From Liminaster sp017519885 (GTDB lineage: Bacteria > Bacteroidota > Bacteroidia > Bacteroidales > UBA3663), in NCBI GenBank assembly GCA_017519885.1, contig JAFWRO010000058.1:1-64000 (forward strand): DNA of 64,000 nt. Reading direction: 5' to 3'. The notes under the pieces are model-generated. The model was not told the DNA's origin. It ran no database searches and saw nothing but the letters and a program-made list of their open reading frames with translations. This document shows, in pieces, positions 14,903 through 22,445 of the stretch; position 1 is the stretch's first letter; every line of letters starts with the position of its first letter. The translations under genes were made by a program, and so were the position numbers.

Positions 14903-15937
14903 TTAACAACTGACAATGAGTGGCTTGAGTTGCGAACAAGCCTTGACGGCCTGAAGGTCGCGAGCTAGTTGGTCTTTGAGATCGTCGAGCGATTCCATCT
15001 TGCGCTCATCGCGAATACGGTCGATGAAACGCAGGCTTAGCCGTTGACCATAGAGGTCGCCACTGAAGCCGATGAGATGCGCCTCGATGGTGAGACGATG
15101 CTCGTTCTCGACCGTGGGCCGATAGCCGATGTTGACCATTGCCGGAAAGCGGCGGGCATCGGAAAGTGTAGCAATGGCCGCATACACGCCTCGACGCGGA
15201 ATAGCGCTTTCATTTCCAACGGCAGCAACGTTGGCCGTGGGATAACCCAGTCGGCGCCCTAGCTGATGACCGCGCACTACGGTGCCCGAAATCTCTTCGC
15301 CAGTGGTCACGAAACGGAACTGCTGGCCACGATACTCCATCTTGACCAAGTAGAATCGCACCAGGTCGGCAAGCAGACGGATAGCACTCTTTCGTGACAG
15401 CATTACCCGACGACAGAACTGATTGAGCGTAAGACCAGCCTCACCTTCCTTGGCAAGCAGGTCGAGAGCCGACGACTGCTGCTCGGTGAAACGCATCAGC
15501 GTACCGGCATCGTGCTGATCACTACGCCATAGGGCAAGATGTACGGGCGTGGCCACGATGTTCTCGTCGGCAACACGCACATAGGCACGCCAGCGGCCAT
15601 CCTCTTCGCGCGCCATGACGGGACGGTCGGTCGAAGCGGGGATGGTGGCGATGAGCACCGTGTGACCTTCGGCTTTCACGGTCTCCCACGTGCAATCGAC
15701 CTCGGGGCGGCATCCCGTGTGGGCAGCCGCATCGATCATGTAGATCTCCTCATCGCTGCGCACGCCGGCTATCGTCCCATTGTCGCGCACACCGACGAGC
15801 AGCCGTCCGCCGTCGGTATTGGCGAAGGCGGAGATACTGTGGGCAATCTTGCTCACGCTGGATATCTCGTATTTGAAATCCTGTTGCTGATGTTCGCCCT
15901 CGGCGATGAGTTCGCTCAGGCGGTCCTTGGGTTTCAT
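14903..15937 (-). CDS. AlbA_2 (Schlafen-type) domain - winged helix - riboflavin kinase fusion
   Basis: The 344-aa product joins three parts. Residues 8-135 match the Schlafen AlbA_2 fold (GEHQQQDFKYE, ISAFANTDGGRLLVGVRDNGTIAG). Residues 145-212 look like a winged helix (LTLNQFCRRVMLSRKSAIRLL). Residues 216-335 are a full flavokinase domain: GRRLGYPTAN (227-236) with the ATP/Mg-binding PTAN, PRRGVYA, then SGDLYGQRLSLRF. The FAD synthetase domain of standard RibF is absent. Flavokinase converts riboflavin to FMN with ATP; the N-terminal parts suggest nucleic-acid binding, so an FMN-linked regulator is plausible, as archaeal RbkR is. ATG 15937 overlaps the stop of the GNAT gene by 4 nt (ATGA), so they are coupled. 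Confidence 0.8.
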   Translation of the reverse strand: MKPKDRLSELIAEGEHQQQDFKYEISSVSKIAHSISAFANTDGGRLLVGVRDNGTIAGVRSDEEIYMIDAAAHTGCRPEVDCTWETVKAEGHTVLIATIPASTDRPVMAREEDGRWRAYVRVADENIVATPVHLALWRSDQHDAGTLMRFTEQQSSALDLLAKEGEAGLTLNQFCRRVMLSRKSAIRLLADLVRFYLVKMEYRGQQFRFVTTGEEISGTVVRGHQLGRRLGYPTANVAAVGNESAIPRRGVYAAIATLSDARRFPAMVNIGYRPTVENEHRLTIEAHLIGFSGDLYGQRLSLRFIDRIRDERKMESLDDLKDQLARDLQAVKACSQLKPLIVSC

Positions 15938-16431
15938 TTCTCTTTCGATGTAATGGTTTTCTGGAAGGCCAGACGCGGGTCGCCGTTGGCCAGATGGATG
16001 ATGCCACAATACGTGAAGCCGTACTTTCGAAGCAGGCTCTGCATTGTCTTGTTGTCGGCATGGGTGTCGATACGCACAGTGTCGGTGAGTGCAAAAGCAT
16101 AGTCGAGCACACGACGCATCACGCCATGTGCCTTCGGACCCGAAGCCACGCGATGGATCACATAGTATGGATGCTCGTTGAGCCATTGGCCGTCATAGAT
16201 CACGGCATACGTCGGGTCGGGGCCTTCAACGAGCGCGAAAGTGGCCACGGGCTCACCCTCCTCCTCCACTACATAGCTGACGCCACGCTCAACGTCGTTC
16301 TCGATCTGCTGAGGTGAGGGATGACCGTTGGCCCATTGATGAATATTGCCTTCGGCCACCATCTTCTTGCGTGCCTCGTCGATAAGGGCAAGGATGAAAG
16401 GTATATCTTCTTTGGTAGATTTTCGTATCAT
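15934..16431 (-). CDS. GNAT-family N-acetyltransferase
   Basis: The 165-aa product is a Gcn5-related acetyltransferase, using acetyl-CoA on an unknown amine. It starts MIRKSTKEDIPFILALIDEARKKM, has the central beta strands ending in VIYDGQWL, the acetyl-CoA loop region HRVASGPKAHGVMRRVLDYAF, and the late strand RIDTHADNKTMQSLLRKYGF typical of the fold. The start at 16431 has a -7 box 35 nt upstream; the longer frame runs through that box. It overlaps the AlbA_2-flavokinase gene by 4 nt and heads that operon. Confidence 0.83.
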   Translation of the reverse strand: MIRKSTKEDIPFILALIDEARKKMVAEGNIHQWANGHPSPQQIENDVERGVSYVVEEEGEPVATFALVEGPDPTYAVIYDGQWLNEHPYYVIHRVASGPKAHGVMRRVLDYAFALTDTVRIDTHADNKTMQSLLRKYGFTYCGIIHLANGDPRLAFQKTITSKEK

Positions 16432-16466
16432 AGAGTTTTGTGAACTTGTCGATTCTAATTTTGGCA

Positions 16467-16474
16467 CAAAGGTA
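16467..16474 (-). promoter_or_regulatory. -7 promoter box for GNAT/flavokinase operon
   Basis: TACCTTTG on the minus strand matches TAnnTTTG, 35 nt before ATG 16431. The divergent VTC promoter lies 137 nt away. Confidence 0.65.
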
Positions 16475-16610
16475 GTATTTTCTGACCAAACTACCAAAAA
16501 ACTGAACAAATAAAAGTAAAAATGCAAACGTTTGTCTGTCGATTTACATAAAAATCGTGAAAAAAGGGGATTTTCTCCTCCCAAAAGACGATTATTTGCG
16601 AAAAAAGAAG

Positions 16611-16618
16611 TATCTTTG
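16611..16618 (+). promoter_or_regulatory. -7 promoter box for polyphosphate operon
   Basis: TATCTTTG, 38 nt before ATG 16657, with a TTATTTGCG element about 20 nt upstream. Confidence 0.75.
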
Positions 16619-16656
16619 CACCTGGAAAAATAAAATAATAGCGTTCAATCATTACA

Positions 16657-17460
16657 ATGGCCGAAACCCGAGAGTCTGTCTTTCAGCAAATCAACGAAGT
16701 ACTTGCGACCTATCAGCCCATCTCACTCGAAGAGATGAGCGCAGTGAAGTTGATGAACCGTATCGACACGAAGTTCGTCATCCCGCTGGTGCAACTCAAG
16801 CCCCTGCTTCTGACTGCAGCCTCGCAGTACTACGTCCAGATGCTCAACGGCAAGCCCACAGCGGGTTATCACACCATCTACCTCGACACCGACGACCACC
16901 GCATGTACAATATGCACCAGACAGGCCGCAAGGTACGACAGAAGATCCGTGTACGCACCTACGAGGAGACGGGCGCGACCTTCCTTGAGGTCAAGAACAA
17001 GAACAACCACGGCCGCACAAAAAAGAAACGCATCGAGGTGCCGAGTTTCGAGAGCGTGTTCCAAAGCGAGGAGGCCAACCAGTTCCTGATCGAGAAGTCG
17101 TGGTACACCATCGACCAACTGCATCCGCACGTCGAGAACTTCTTCGACCGTATCACCCTCATCAACCACGGTATGACCGAACGCCTCACCATCGACCTGG
17201 GCTTGCGGTTCCACAACTACGACATCGACACACGCGCTGACATCGGGCACTGCGTAGTCATCGAACTGAAACGCGACGGCCTCATCCATTCGCCCATGCA
17301 GGACATCTTCCTCGACATGCGCATCCTCCCTGGAGGCTTCAGCAAGTACTGCATCGGCAGCGCCTTCACCAATCCCGCCCTTCGCCACAACAACCTCAAG
17401 GAAAAGATGCACCGTGTGGAGCGTTTCCGCCAGATGCAGGAGGGATTGCTGATAGATTGA
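16657..17460 (+). CDS. VTC-domain polyphosphate polymerase
   Basis: The 267-aa product carries the VTC catalytic tunnel domain that builds inorganic polyphosphate from ATP in yeast vacuoles; bacterial single-domain forms are annotated as polyphosphate polymerases. Markers are NRIDTKFVI near residue 37, YHTIYLDTDD near 68, RKVRQKIRVRTYEE near 92, FLEVKNKNNHGRTKKKR near 110 (substrate-binding basic residues), VVIELKRDG and FSKYCIG near the end. There is no SPX domain. It heads an operon with the membrane protein DUF4956, DUF2490 and a beta-helix lipoprotein, the usual partners of this family. Polymer synthesis is family-based inference. Confidence 0.87.
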   Translation: MAETRESVFQQINEVLATYQPISLEEMSAVKLMNRIDTKFVIPLVQLKPLLLTAASQYYVQMLNGKPTAGYHTIYLDTDDHRMYNMHQTGRKVRQKIRVRTYEETGATFLEVKNKNNHGRTKKKRIEVPSFESVFQSEEANQFLIEKSWYTIDQLHPHVENFFDRITLINHGMTERLTIDLGLRFHNYDIDTRADIGHCVVIELKRDGLIHSPMQDIFLDMRILPGGFSKYCIGSAFTNPALRHNNLKEKMHRVERFRQMQEGLLID

Positions 17461-17512
17461 TGTTTGTCGCGACAAAGCTGCACTTCGGTGTGACATATCA
17501 TAGCGACCCACT

Positions 17513-17572
17513 GTAATTGTTAATTGTTTATTTTACCACAATTGTTATTTGTTAATTTTTAATTGTTAATTA
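17513..17572. repeat. AATTGTTAATT-type intergenic repeat
   Basis: A run of AATTGTTAATTG units between the VTC and DUF4956 genes, within one operon. Confidence 0.62.
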
Positions 17573-17582
17573 TACACCACCT

Positions 17583-18251
17583 ATGGATCCAGATTTTATC
17601 GATGTAGGCTCCGAACTGATCAAGCCAATTGGCATGACCGACTTTTTGTTGCGTCTCCTCATCAACGTGCTCTTCGTGATCGGCATCATCCACTTCCTCT
17701 ACTATCGCCGTTCGCGTCGCGCCGACTACTACTTCACTTTTGCCATCATCTCGCTCTCGACCTTCATGATCGTGGCATTGCTGGGCACCGTGAAACTCAA
17801 GACAGGTTTCGCGTTGGGCCTGTTTGCCATCTTCTCGATCATACGTTATCGAACGGAGTCGATGCCTGTGCGCGAGATGACCTATCTGTTTGCCATCATC
17901 GCCATCTCGGTGGTCAACGCCCTGGCGGGTGATGCCGTAGGCTGGATCGGCCTCATTGCCATCAATGTCATCTTCGTCGTCGCCATCTCTTTGGCCGAAC
18001 TGACACGCAAGATGAAGCACCTGGCCTGCAAGTATGTCAAGTATGACCGCATTGAGCTCATCGTCCCTGCACGTCGCGCCGAACTCATTGCCGACCTCGA
18101 GAAACGTCTGGGCATAACCGTTCGTCGTGTAGATATTGGAACCGTCAATTTCCTCAAGGACATGGCGCTCCTCAAGGTTTGGTATGAGCCAGAGGACGGC
18201 AACGAAGAAAACACGGTCGATGAACTTATCAGAAAGGTACCCAATTTTTAA
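17583..18251 (+). CDS. DUF4956 membrane protein
   Basis: The 222-aa product matches DUF4956, a membrane family that is the regular genomic partner of bacterial VTC polymerases. Four or so hydrophobic helices occupy residues 20-145 (LLINVLFVIGIIHFLYY, FMIVALLGTV, FALGLFAIFSIIRYRTE, VVNALAGDAVGWIGL). The conserved FAIFSIIRYRTE segment sits between two of them. The last 75 residues are a cytoplasmic alpha/beta domain (RRVDIGTVNFLKDMALLKVWY). It may anchor, export or channel the polyphosphate made by its neighbour; this is inference. The gene ends just before a dense block of ACCCCTCTTA repeats. Confidence 0.85.
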   Translation: MDPDFIDVGSELIKPIGMTDFLLRLLINVLFVIGIIHFLYYRRSRRADYYFTFAIISLSTFMIVALLGTVKLKTGFALGLFAIFSIIRYRTESMPVREMTYLFAIIAISVVNALAGDAVGWIGLIAINVIFVVAISLAELTRKMKHLACKYVKYDRIELIVPARRAELIADLEKRLGITVRRVDIGTVNFLKDMALLKVWYEPEDGNEENTVDELIRKVPNF

Positions 18252-18434
18252 GGTTAAGAAAGGTTCTGAAAAGTTCGAAAGGTTAAGAAAGGTTGCTCAC
18301 TTCGCAGCGCGCGAGCAAAGCTCGGAACGAAAGGCTTTCAGAACCCCTCTTAACCCCTCTTAACCTCTCAAACCCCTCCTAACCCCTCTTAACCTCTCAA
18401 ACCCCTCTTAACACCTCTTAACCCCTCTTAACCA
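18252..18434. repeat. Block of short C-rich direct repeats with inverted copies
   Basis: GGTTAAGAAAGG units at the left face many copies of CCCCTCTTAAC and CCTCTCAAAC on the right, so the block can fold back on itself. The repeats run to within one codon of the GTG start of the next gene. A copy in the opposite sense appears at 27868-27937. Confidence 0.82.
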
Positions 18435-19184
18435 GTGCATAAAATACTTCTCTTCCTCCTGGCCATGCTCCCCATGGTCAGTATGGCGCAGTCGGATGCC
18501 GGATTGTGGACATCGGTCGGCATCGACAAGAAAATCAACAAGAAACTCTCGTTCGGCCTTGAAGGTGAATTCCGTTCGCGCAACGACTTCAAGACTGCCG
18601 ACCGCTGGAGCGTGGGCCTCGATGCCACCTGGAAGTTCAATAAGAAGTTCCGCGTGGCTGCTGGCTACGTCCTCCTCAACGACAACCGAAAGGAGAAAAT
18701 CAGTTACAACAATGACGATCCCACGTCGGTCAACTACTACAACAACTGGCGTCCCTCCTATTGGACCGTCCGCCATCGTGTGTTTGCCGGCTTCGGCCTG
18801 AGCACCGACGTCGGGCGCTGGTCATTCTCGCTGCGCGAACGCTGGCAATACACCTATCGCCCCGAGAAGACCACCACACGCTACGACTTCGATAACGCGA
18901 AGTGGGAGGACACCACCGTCAAAGGAAATGCCGGTAGTGTGCTGCGCAGCCGTATTCAAGCAGAATACGACATCCCATTGTGCACCTGGACCCCCAACGC
19001 CAGCGTGGAACTCTACAACGCATGGTCTGTCCAGAAAGTGCGCTACACCATCGGTGCCGACTGGAAGATCAACAAGAAGAACTCCTTCAGCTTCTATTAT
19101 CGCTTCCAAGACAATCGTGGCAGTTCGGATGATGGAGATTTAGATATGCACATCATCGGCTTGGGTTATAATTTCAAATTCTAA
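18435..19184 (+). CDS. DUF2490 outer-membrane beta-barrel protein
   Basis: The 249-aa product fits DUF2490, predicted outer-membrane barrels. A signal peptide (HKILLFLLAMLPMVSMAQ) is followed by alternating strands with aromatic girdles and a C-terminal phenylalanine (LGYNFKF), a classical barrel end. The only in-frame start before the signal peptide is the GTG at 18435, preceded in frame by TAA, and it directly abuts the repeat block. It lies between the DUF4956 gene and the beta-helix lipoprotein gene (6-nt gap to the next), so it belongs to the polyphosphate operon and may help export or anchor the operon's product, an inference. Confidence 0.82.
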   Translation: MHKILLFLLAMLPMVSMAQSDAGLWTSVGIDKKINKKLSFGLEGEFRSRNDFKTADRWSVGLDATWKFNKKFRVAAGYVLLNDNRKEKISYNNDDPTSVNYYNNWRPSYWTVRHRVFAGFGLSTDVGRWSFSLRERWQYTYRPEKTTTRYDFDNAKWEDTTVKGNAGSVLRSRIQAEYDIPLCTWTPNASVELYNAWSVQKVRYTIGADWKINKKNSFSFYYRFQDNRGSSDDGDLDMHIIGLGYNFKF

Positions 19185-19190
19185 GCAACA

Positions 19191-21071
19191 ATGAAAAAAA
19201 ATATCATCTATATACTGATGGCTCTAGCTACCGTAGGCTTCACAGCATGCGAGAACGACGATACCGACTTCAGCGACATCATCAACAACAATTCGAGCGG
19301 TGGATCACAAGGCGGTGAAAGCGGCGGAGAAGAAGGTGGTGGTGAAGAAGGTGGCGGCGCTGGTGGCAACACTTCCGACCTCACCATTACCCAGAGCAGC
19401 AGCCTTTCGAAAGCTGTTGAAATCAACTGGACCAGCGTTGCTGCCGAATTAACCGTGGCTTCCGACATCTATTCCTCCCTCACCTTCGAAGGAACGGGCA
19501 CACAGGTCATCATTACTTCGAGTGCCAGCCTCACCGACGAAGTGACCTACACCCTCAGCGGTACTGCCAGCAAAGGTTCGTTCTTCCTCAATGGTTCGAC
19601 CGATGCCACCGTGGCCTTCAACGGCCTTACCCTCACCTGCGCCGACAGTGCTGCTGTCAACATCCAGAACGGCAAGCGCATCAACGTCGTTGTCGAGGGC
19701 AACAACACCATCAAGGACGGAGCGAAGAGCAGCGGCAAAGGTGTTCTGGTGATCAACGGGCATTCACAGTTCAGCGGCTCAGGCACATTGACGCTCTACG
19801 GCATGGCCAGTCATGCCTTCTGGGCTGACGAATACATCCAGCTCAAGCAATCGTTCACCGGAAGCCTTGTCGTGACCTACGCAGCAAGCGACGGCATCAA
19901 TGTCAACCAATACTTCGAGCAAAACGGCGGCACAGTGAAGATTTCGGGCATCATGGGCGATGGTCTGCAGGTCAATGCCGATGAGAAATATACCGGCTAC
20001 GTCAACATCAACGGCGGCACCATCGACATCAGCGCGGCGGGTGCAGGATGCAAGGGCATCAAGGCAGCAGGATACATTCGCATCGACGACGACAAGTCGG
20101 CACCTGTCATCACTGTTGCCAACAGCGGCACGGGCACCTACGACGACACCAACAAGAAGGCAGTAGGTGCTGCCTGTATGGCAAGCGATGCAGATATTAC
20201 CATCGACGCAGGCACCATCACGCTCAGTGCAACGGGCAATGGCGGCAAGGGATTGAAGTGCGACTCCACATTCACGATGAATGGTGGTACGCTCACAATC
20301 TCAACGACGGGCGTAGGATATACCTCCAATGGCGACAGCACTTATCCAAAAGGACTTAAGGCAGGTACCGACAGTGGCACGCTTGCAGGCGGCATCGTCA
20401 TCAATGGCGGCAATGTCAGCGTCACCGTCAGCGGAAAGGCCAGTGGTTGCGAGGGCATAGAGAGCGACAACATCATCACCATCAAGGGTGGAGTTACCAC
20501 CGTCAATGCCTATGACGACGCCATCAACTCAGGCAGCGACATGACTGTCGAAGGTGGCTGCGTCTATGCTCGCTCGACCAACAACGATGGTATCGACACC
20601 AATGGCAACTGCTACATCAAGGGCGGATTGGTCTATGCCATCAGTGGCAATGCTCCCGAAGTAGCTATCGATGCCAACAGCGAAGCGCAGAAGAAACTCT
20701 ACGTCTCAGGCGGCACCATTGTTGCCCTTGGCGGACTGGAGTCGGGCGCCAGCCTCTCGCAGACCTGCTATGCTGCTTCCTCGTGGAACAAGAACACCTG
20801 GTATGCACTAACATACGGCAGCGAGACCTTTGCCTTCCAGACCCCATCGAGCGGCGGCACCACGATGGTCGTCTCTGCTCCTTCTACCCCATCGCTCCAG
20901 AGCGGTGTCAGCGTTTCGGGCGGCACGGAGATCTTCGACGGCGCAGCCTACACAGGTGCCTCGGTGAGCGGTGGCACTTCCGTCACGCTCTCCAACTACA
21001 CGGGCGGCAATCAGGGCGGTGGTCCTGGTGGTGGAGGTCCCGGTGGCGGCGGACATCCGGGTGGATGGTGA
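19191..21071 (+). CDS. Cthe_2159-like beta-helix carbohydrate-binding lipoprotein
   Basis: The 626-aa product is a lipoprotein (lipobox VGFTAC near residue 20) with a Gly/Glu/Ser linker (about residues 38-62). The body is a long right-handed beta-helix: repeated NGGT and AINSGSDMTV turns such as TIDAGTITLSATGNGGKGLKC and GCEGIESDNIITIKGG are the marks of the carbohydrate-binding family typified by Clostridium thermocellum Cthe_2159, which binds cellulose and acidic sugar polymers. The C-terminus is a glycine-rich tail (GGGPGGGGPGGGGHPGGW). These proteins recur next to VTC/DUF4956 genes in many phyla. A role in surface polyphosphate or glycan attachment is inferred. Confidence 0.84.
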   Translation: MKKNIIYILMALATVGFTACENDDTDFSDIINNNSSGGSQGGESGGEEGGGEEGGGAGGNTSDLTITQSSSLSKAVEINWTSVAAELTVASDIYSSLTFEGTGTQVIITSSASLTDEVTYTLSGTASKGSFFLNGSTDATVAFNGLTLTCADSAAVNIQNGKRINVVVEGNNTIKDGAKSSGKGVLVINGHSQFSGSGTLTLYGMASHAFWADEYIQLKQSFTGSLVVTYAASDGINVNQYFEQNGGTVKISGIMGDGLQVNADEKYTGYVNINGGTIDISAAGAGCKGIKAAGYIRIDDDKSAPVITVANSGTGTYDDTNKKAVGAACMASDADITIDAGTITLSATGNGGKGLKCDSTFTMNGGTLTISTTGVGYTSNGDSTYPKGLKAGTDSGTLAGGIVINGGNVSVTVSGKASGCEGIESDNIITIKGGVTTVNAYDDAINSGSDMTVEGGCVYARSTNNDGIDTNGNCYIKGGLVYAISGNAPEVAIDANSEAQKKLYVSGGTIVALGGLESGASLSQTCYAASSWNKNTWYALTYGSETFAFQTPSSGGTTMVVSAPSTPSLQSGVSVSGGTEIFDGAAYTGASVSGGTSVTLSNYTGGNQGGGPGGGGPGGGGHPGGW

Positions 21072-21094
21072 AGATATAATTCCGGGATTTCGAC

Positions 21095-21141
21095 AATAAT
21101 CAGGGCGGCACTCCGAGTTTCGGAATGCCGCCCTGATTATT
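21095..21141. terminator. Bidirectional hairpin terminator
   Basis: AATAATCAGGGCGGCA (21095-21110) pairs perfectly with 21126-21141, with an inner CTCCGA/CGGA pairing. It separates the convergent polyphosphate operon and the regulatory-domain protein genes. Confidence 0.88.
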
Positions 21142-21152
21142 ATAATCGGTCC

Positions 21153-22400
21153 TTATTTCAGCTTGAAATATCTATACTTGATGTCATAAGCGAAGAACAA
21201 CTCCATACGGATGTCACGTCCCTCGTGCTCCTTCAACTGCTTGATTAACTTCTCAGCCATCTTTCGTTCGGTCTTATTGAAACCATTCGGGTCCTTCAAT
21301 TTCTTCTCTGCGTTGGCAATCAACTTAGGCAAGGTGTCGGCGGGAACCGATGGGAGCGTGAGACGACTGCTGGAGCTAATGGGCATATAGATGCCTCCAC
21401 CCAAGTCACGACACTCGGTGCTTTCCTGAATATGCTCACCTTTTTTCTCGGCCTTCAGGATGCCCCAATCGTCTTCCACCACATGGAGACGACTGACAGT
21501 TCGACGGGTTCTCTTCTCTTTGACTTTTTCTCCCTGTTCATTGACCTTCTCCCGCTCAGTGGTACGTGTTTCGACATATTCGAGCACATCGATCATCTTG
21601 TCATCCTGTTCGTAGGAACCCACCAACTGGAACTTGTCGCGTGCCGAACCATGGCGTCCCCAATCCTCATAGTCATCATAGACCTCATCAAAGATGTCGG
21701 GCATGATGAGGAGTTTATTTTTGTAGAGGGTCTTCTGTTCGTCGGCGGTGAGGTTCTCGTTGCATTCGACAATCTTCTGCTCCGAGTCGGTAATCTTCCC
21801 ATTCGCATACGTGCGTACCAACGAAACCTTCGCCTTCAGCGATGGGTGATCGAGCGCTAGGTTAAAGATCTTTTTATAGCCGGCCAATGCAAGGGCACTC
21901 TTCAGCAGAATCATGTATTTCTTCGGAATAATATTGAAGATCAAGTCCATGTCGTTCATACGGGCATCATACTTCACAGCAGCCTGCCAGGAATCGATGC
22001 GCGACCTGTTTTCATTGGCCTTGTCCCAAACGTGACGCAGTACGTAATGTGCAGGTGTCTCGCCGTCGGGAGTGACGATGGCGGGAGGCAACAGCATCAG
22101 TTTCTCACTCAGTGCCTCGTTGTGAACCAGCGTCTCACCCTTGACGAGAGTGAGTTCACGACGTACGGTCTGCTGACCCATACACGAGTATTCCACCTTC
22201 AGATTGCCTGCGGGAAGTTCGTCGAGCATATATTCGCCCTTTTCGTTAGCAGCTATACCGCGATTGGCAGATGCGATATAGACCGTGGCATAAGGGCAAG
22301 GCGTACTGTCGTTGAGCAAAATGACTCCTTGCAGAGTCTGTGCCACACTTGGCAGCGCAGAAAGCGCTACAAGCAGGAACGGAATTAAAATCTTTTTCAT
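21153..22400 (-). CDS. Carboxypeptidase-regulatory-like domain secreted protein (paralogue 1)
   Basis: The 415-aa product has a signal peptide (MKKILIPFLLVALSALPSVAQ) and then a CarboxypepD_reg-like beta-sandwich (residues 22-95: LQGVILLNDSTPCPYATVYI, NEKGEYMLDELPAGNLKVEYSCMG). The remaining 310 residues are soluble and end GRDIRMELFFAYDIKYRYFKLK. This domain is common in Bacteroidota envelope proteins, often beside TonB-dependent receptors, but no barrel is attached here. The start ATG 22400 is preferred over an upstream non-ATG codon. It is the second of a tandem pair with the gene at 22446-23684, the first 120 codons being nearly identical in DNA. Function unknown. Confidence 0.78.
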   Translation of the reverse strand: MKKILIPFLLVALSALPSVAQTLQGVILLNDSTPCPYATVYIASANRGIAANEKGEYMLDELPAGNLKVEYSCMGQQTVRRELTLVKGETLVHNEALSEKLMLLPPAIVTPDGETPAHYVLRHVWDKANENRSRIDSWQAAVKYDARMNDMDLIFNIIPKKYMILLKSALALAGYKKIFNLALDHPSLKAKVSLVRTYANGKITDSEQKIVECNENLTADEQKTLYKNKLLIMPDIFDEVYDDYEDWGRHGSARDKFQLVGSYEQDDKMIDVLEYVETRTTEREKVNEQGEKVKEKRTRRTVSRLHVVEDDWGILKAEKKGEHIQESTECRDLGGGIYMPISSSSRLTLPSVPADTLPKLIANAEKKLKDPNGFNKTERKMAEKLIKQLKEHEGRDIRMELFFAYDIKYRYFKLK

Positions 22401-22445
22401 CTTTATTTTATTTATAAAAATCTCATCAAGCAAAGGTTTTCAATC

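Noticed and set aside
16432..16584. N-terminal extension of the GNAT protein
   Set aside because: It reads through the promoter -7 box and encodes a Phe/Tyr-rich stretch with no homology pattern.
16723..17511. 262-codon open frame antisense to the VTC polymerase
   Set aside because: Valine-rich shadow of a gene with full VTC motifs.
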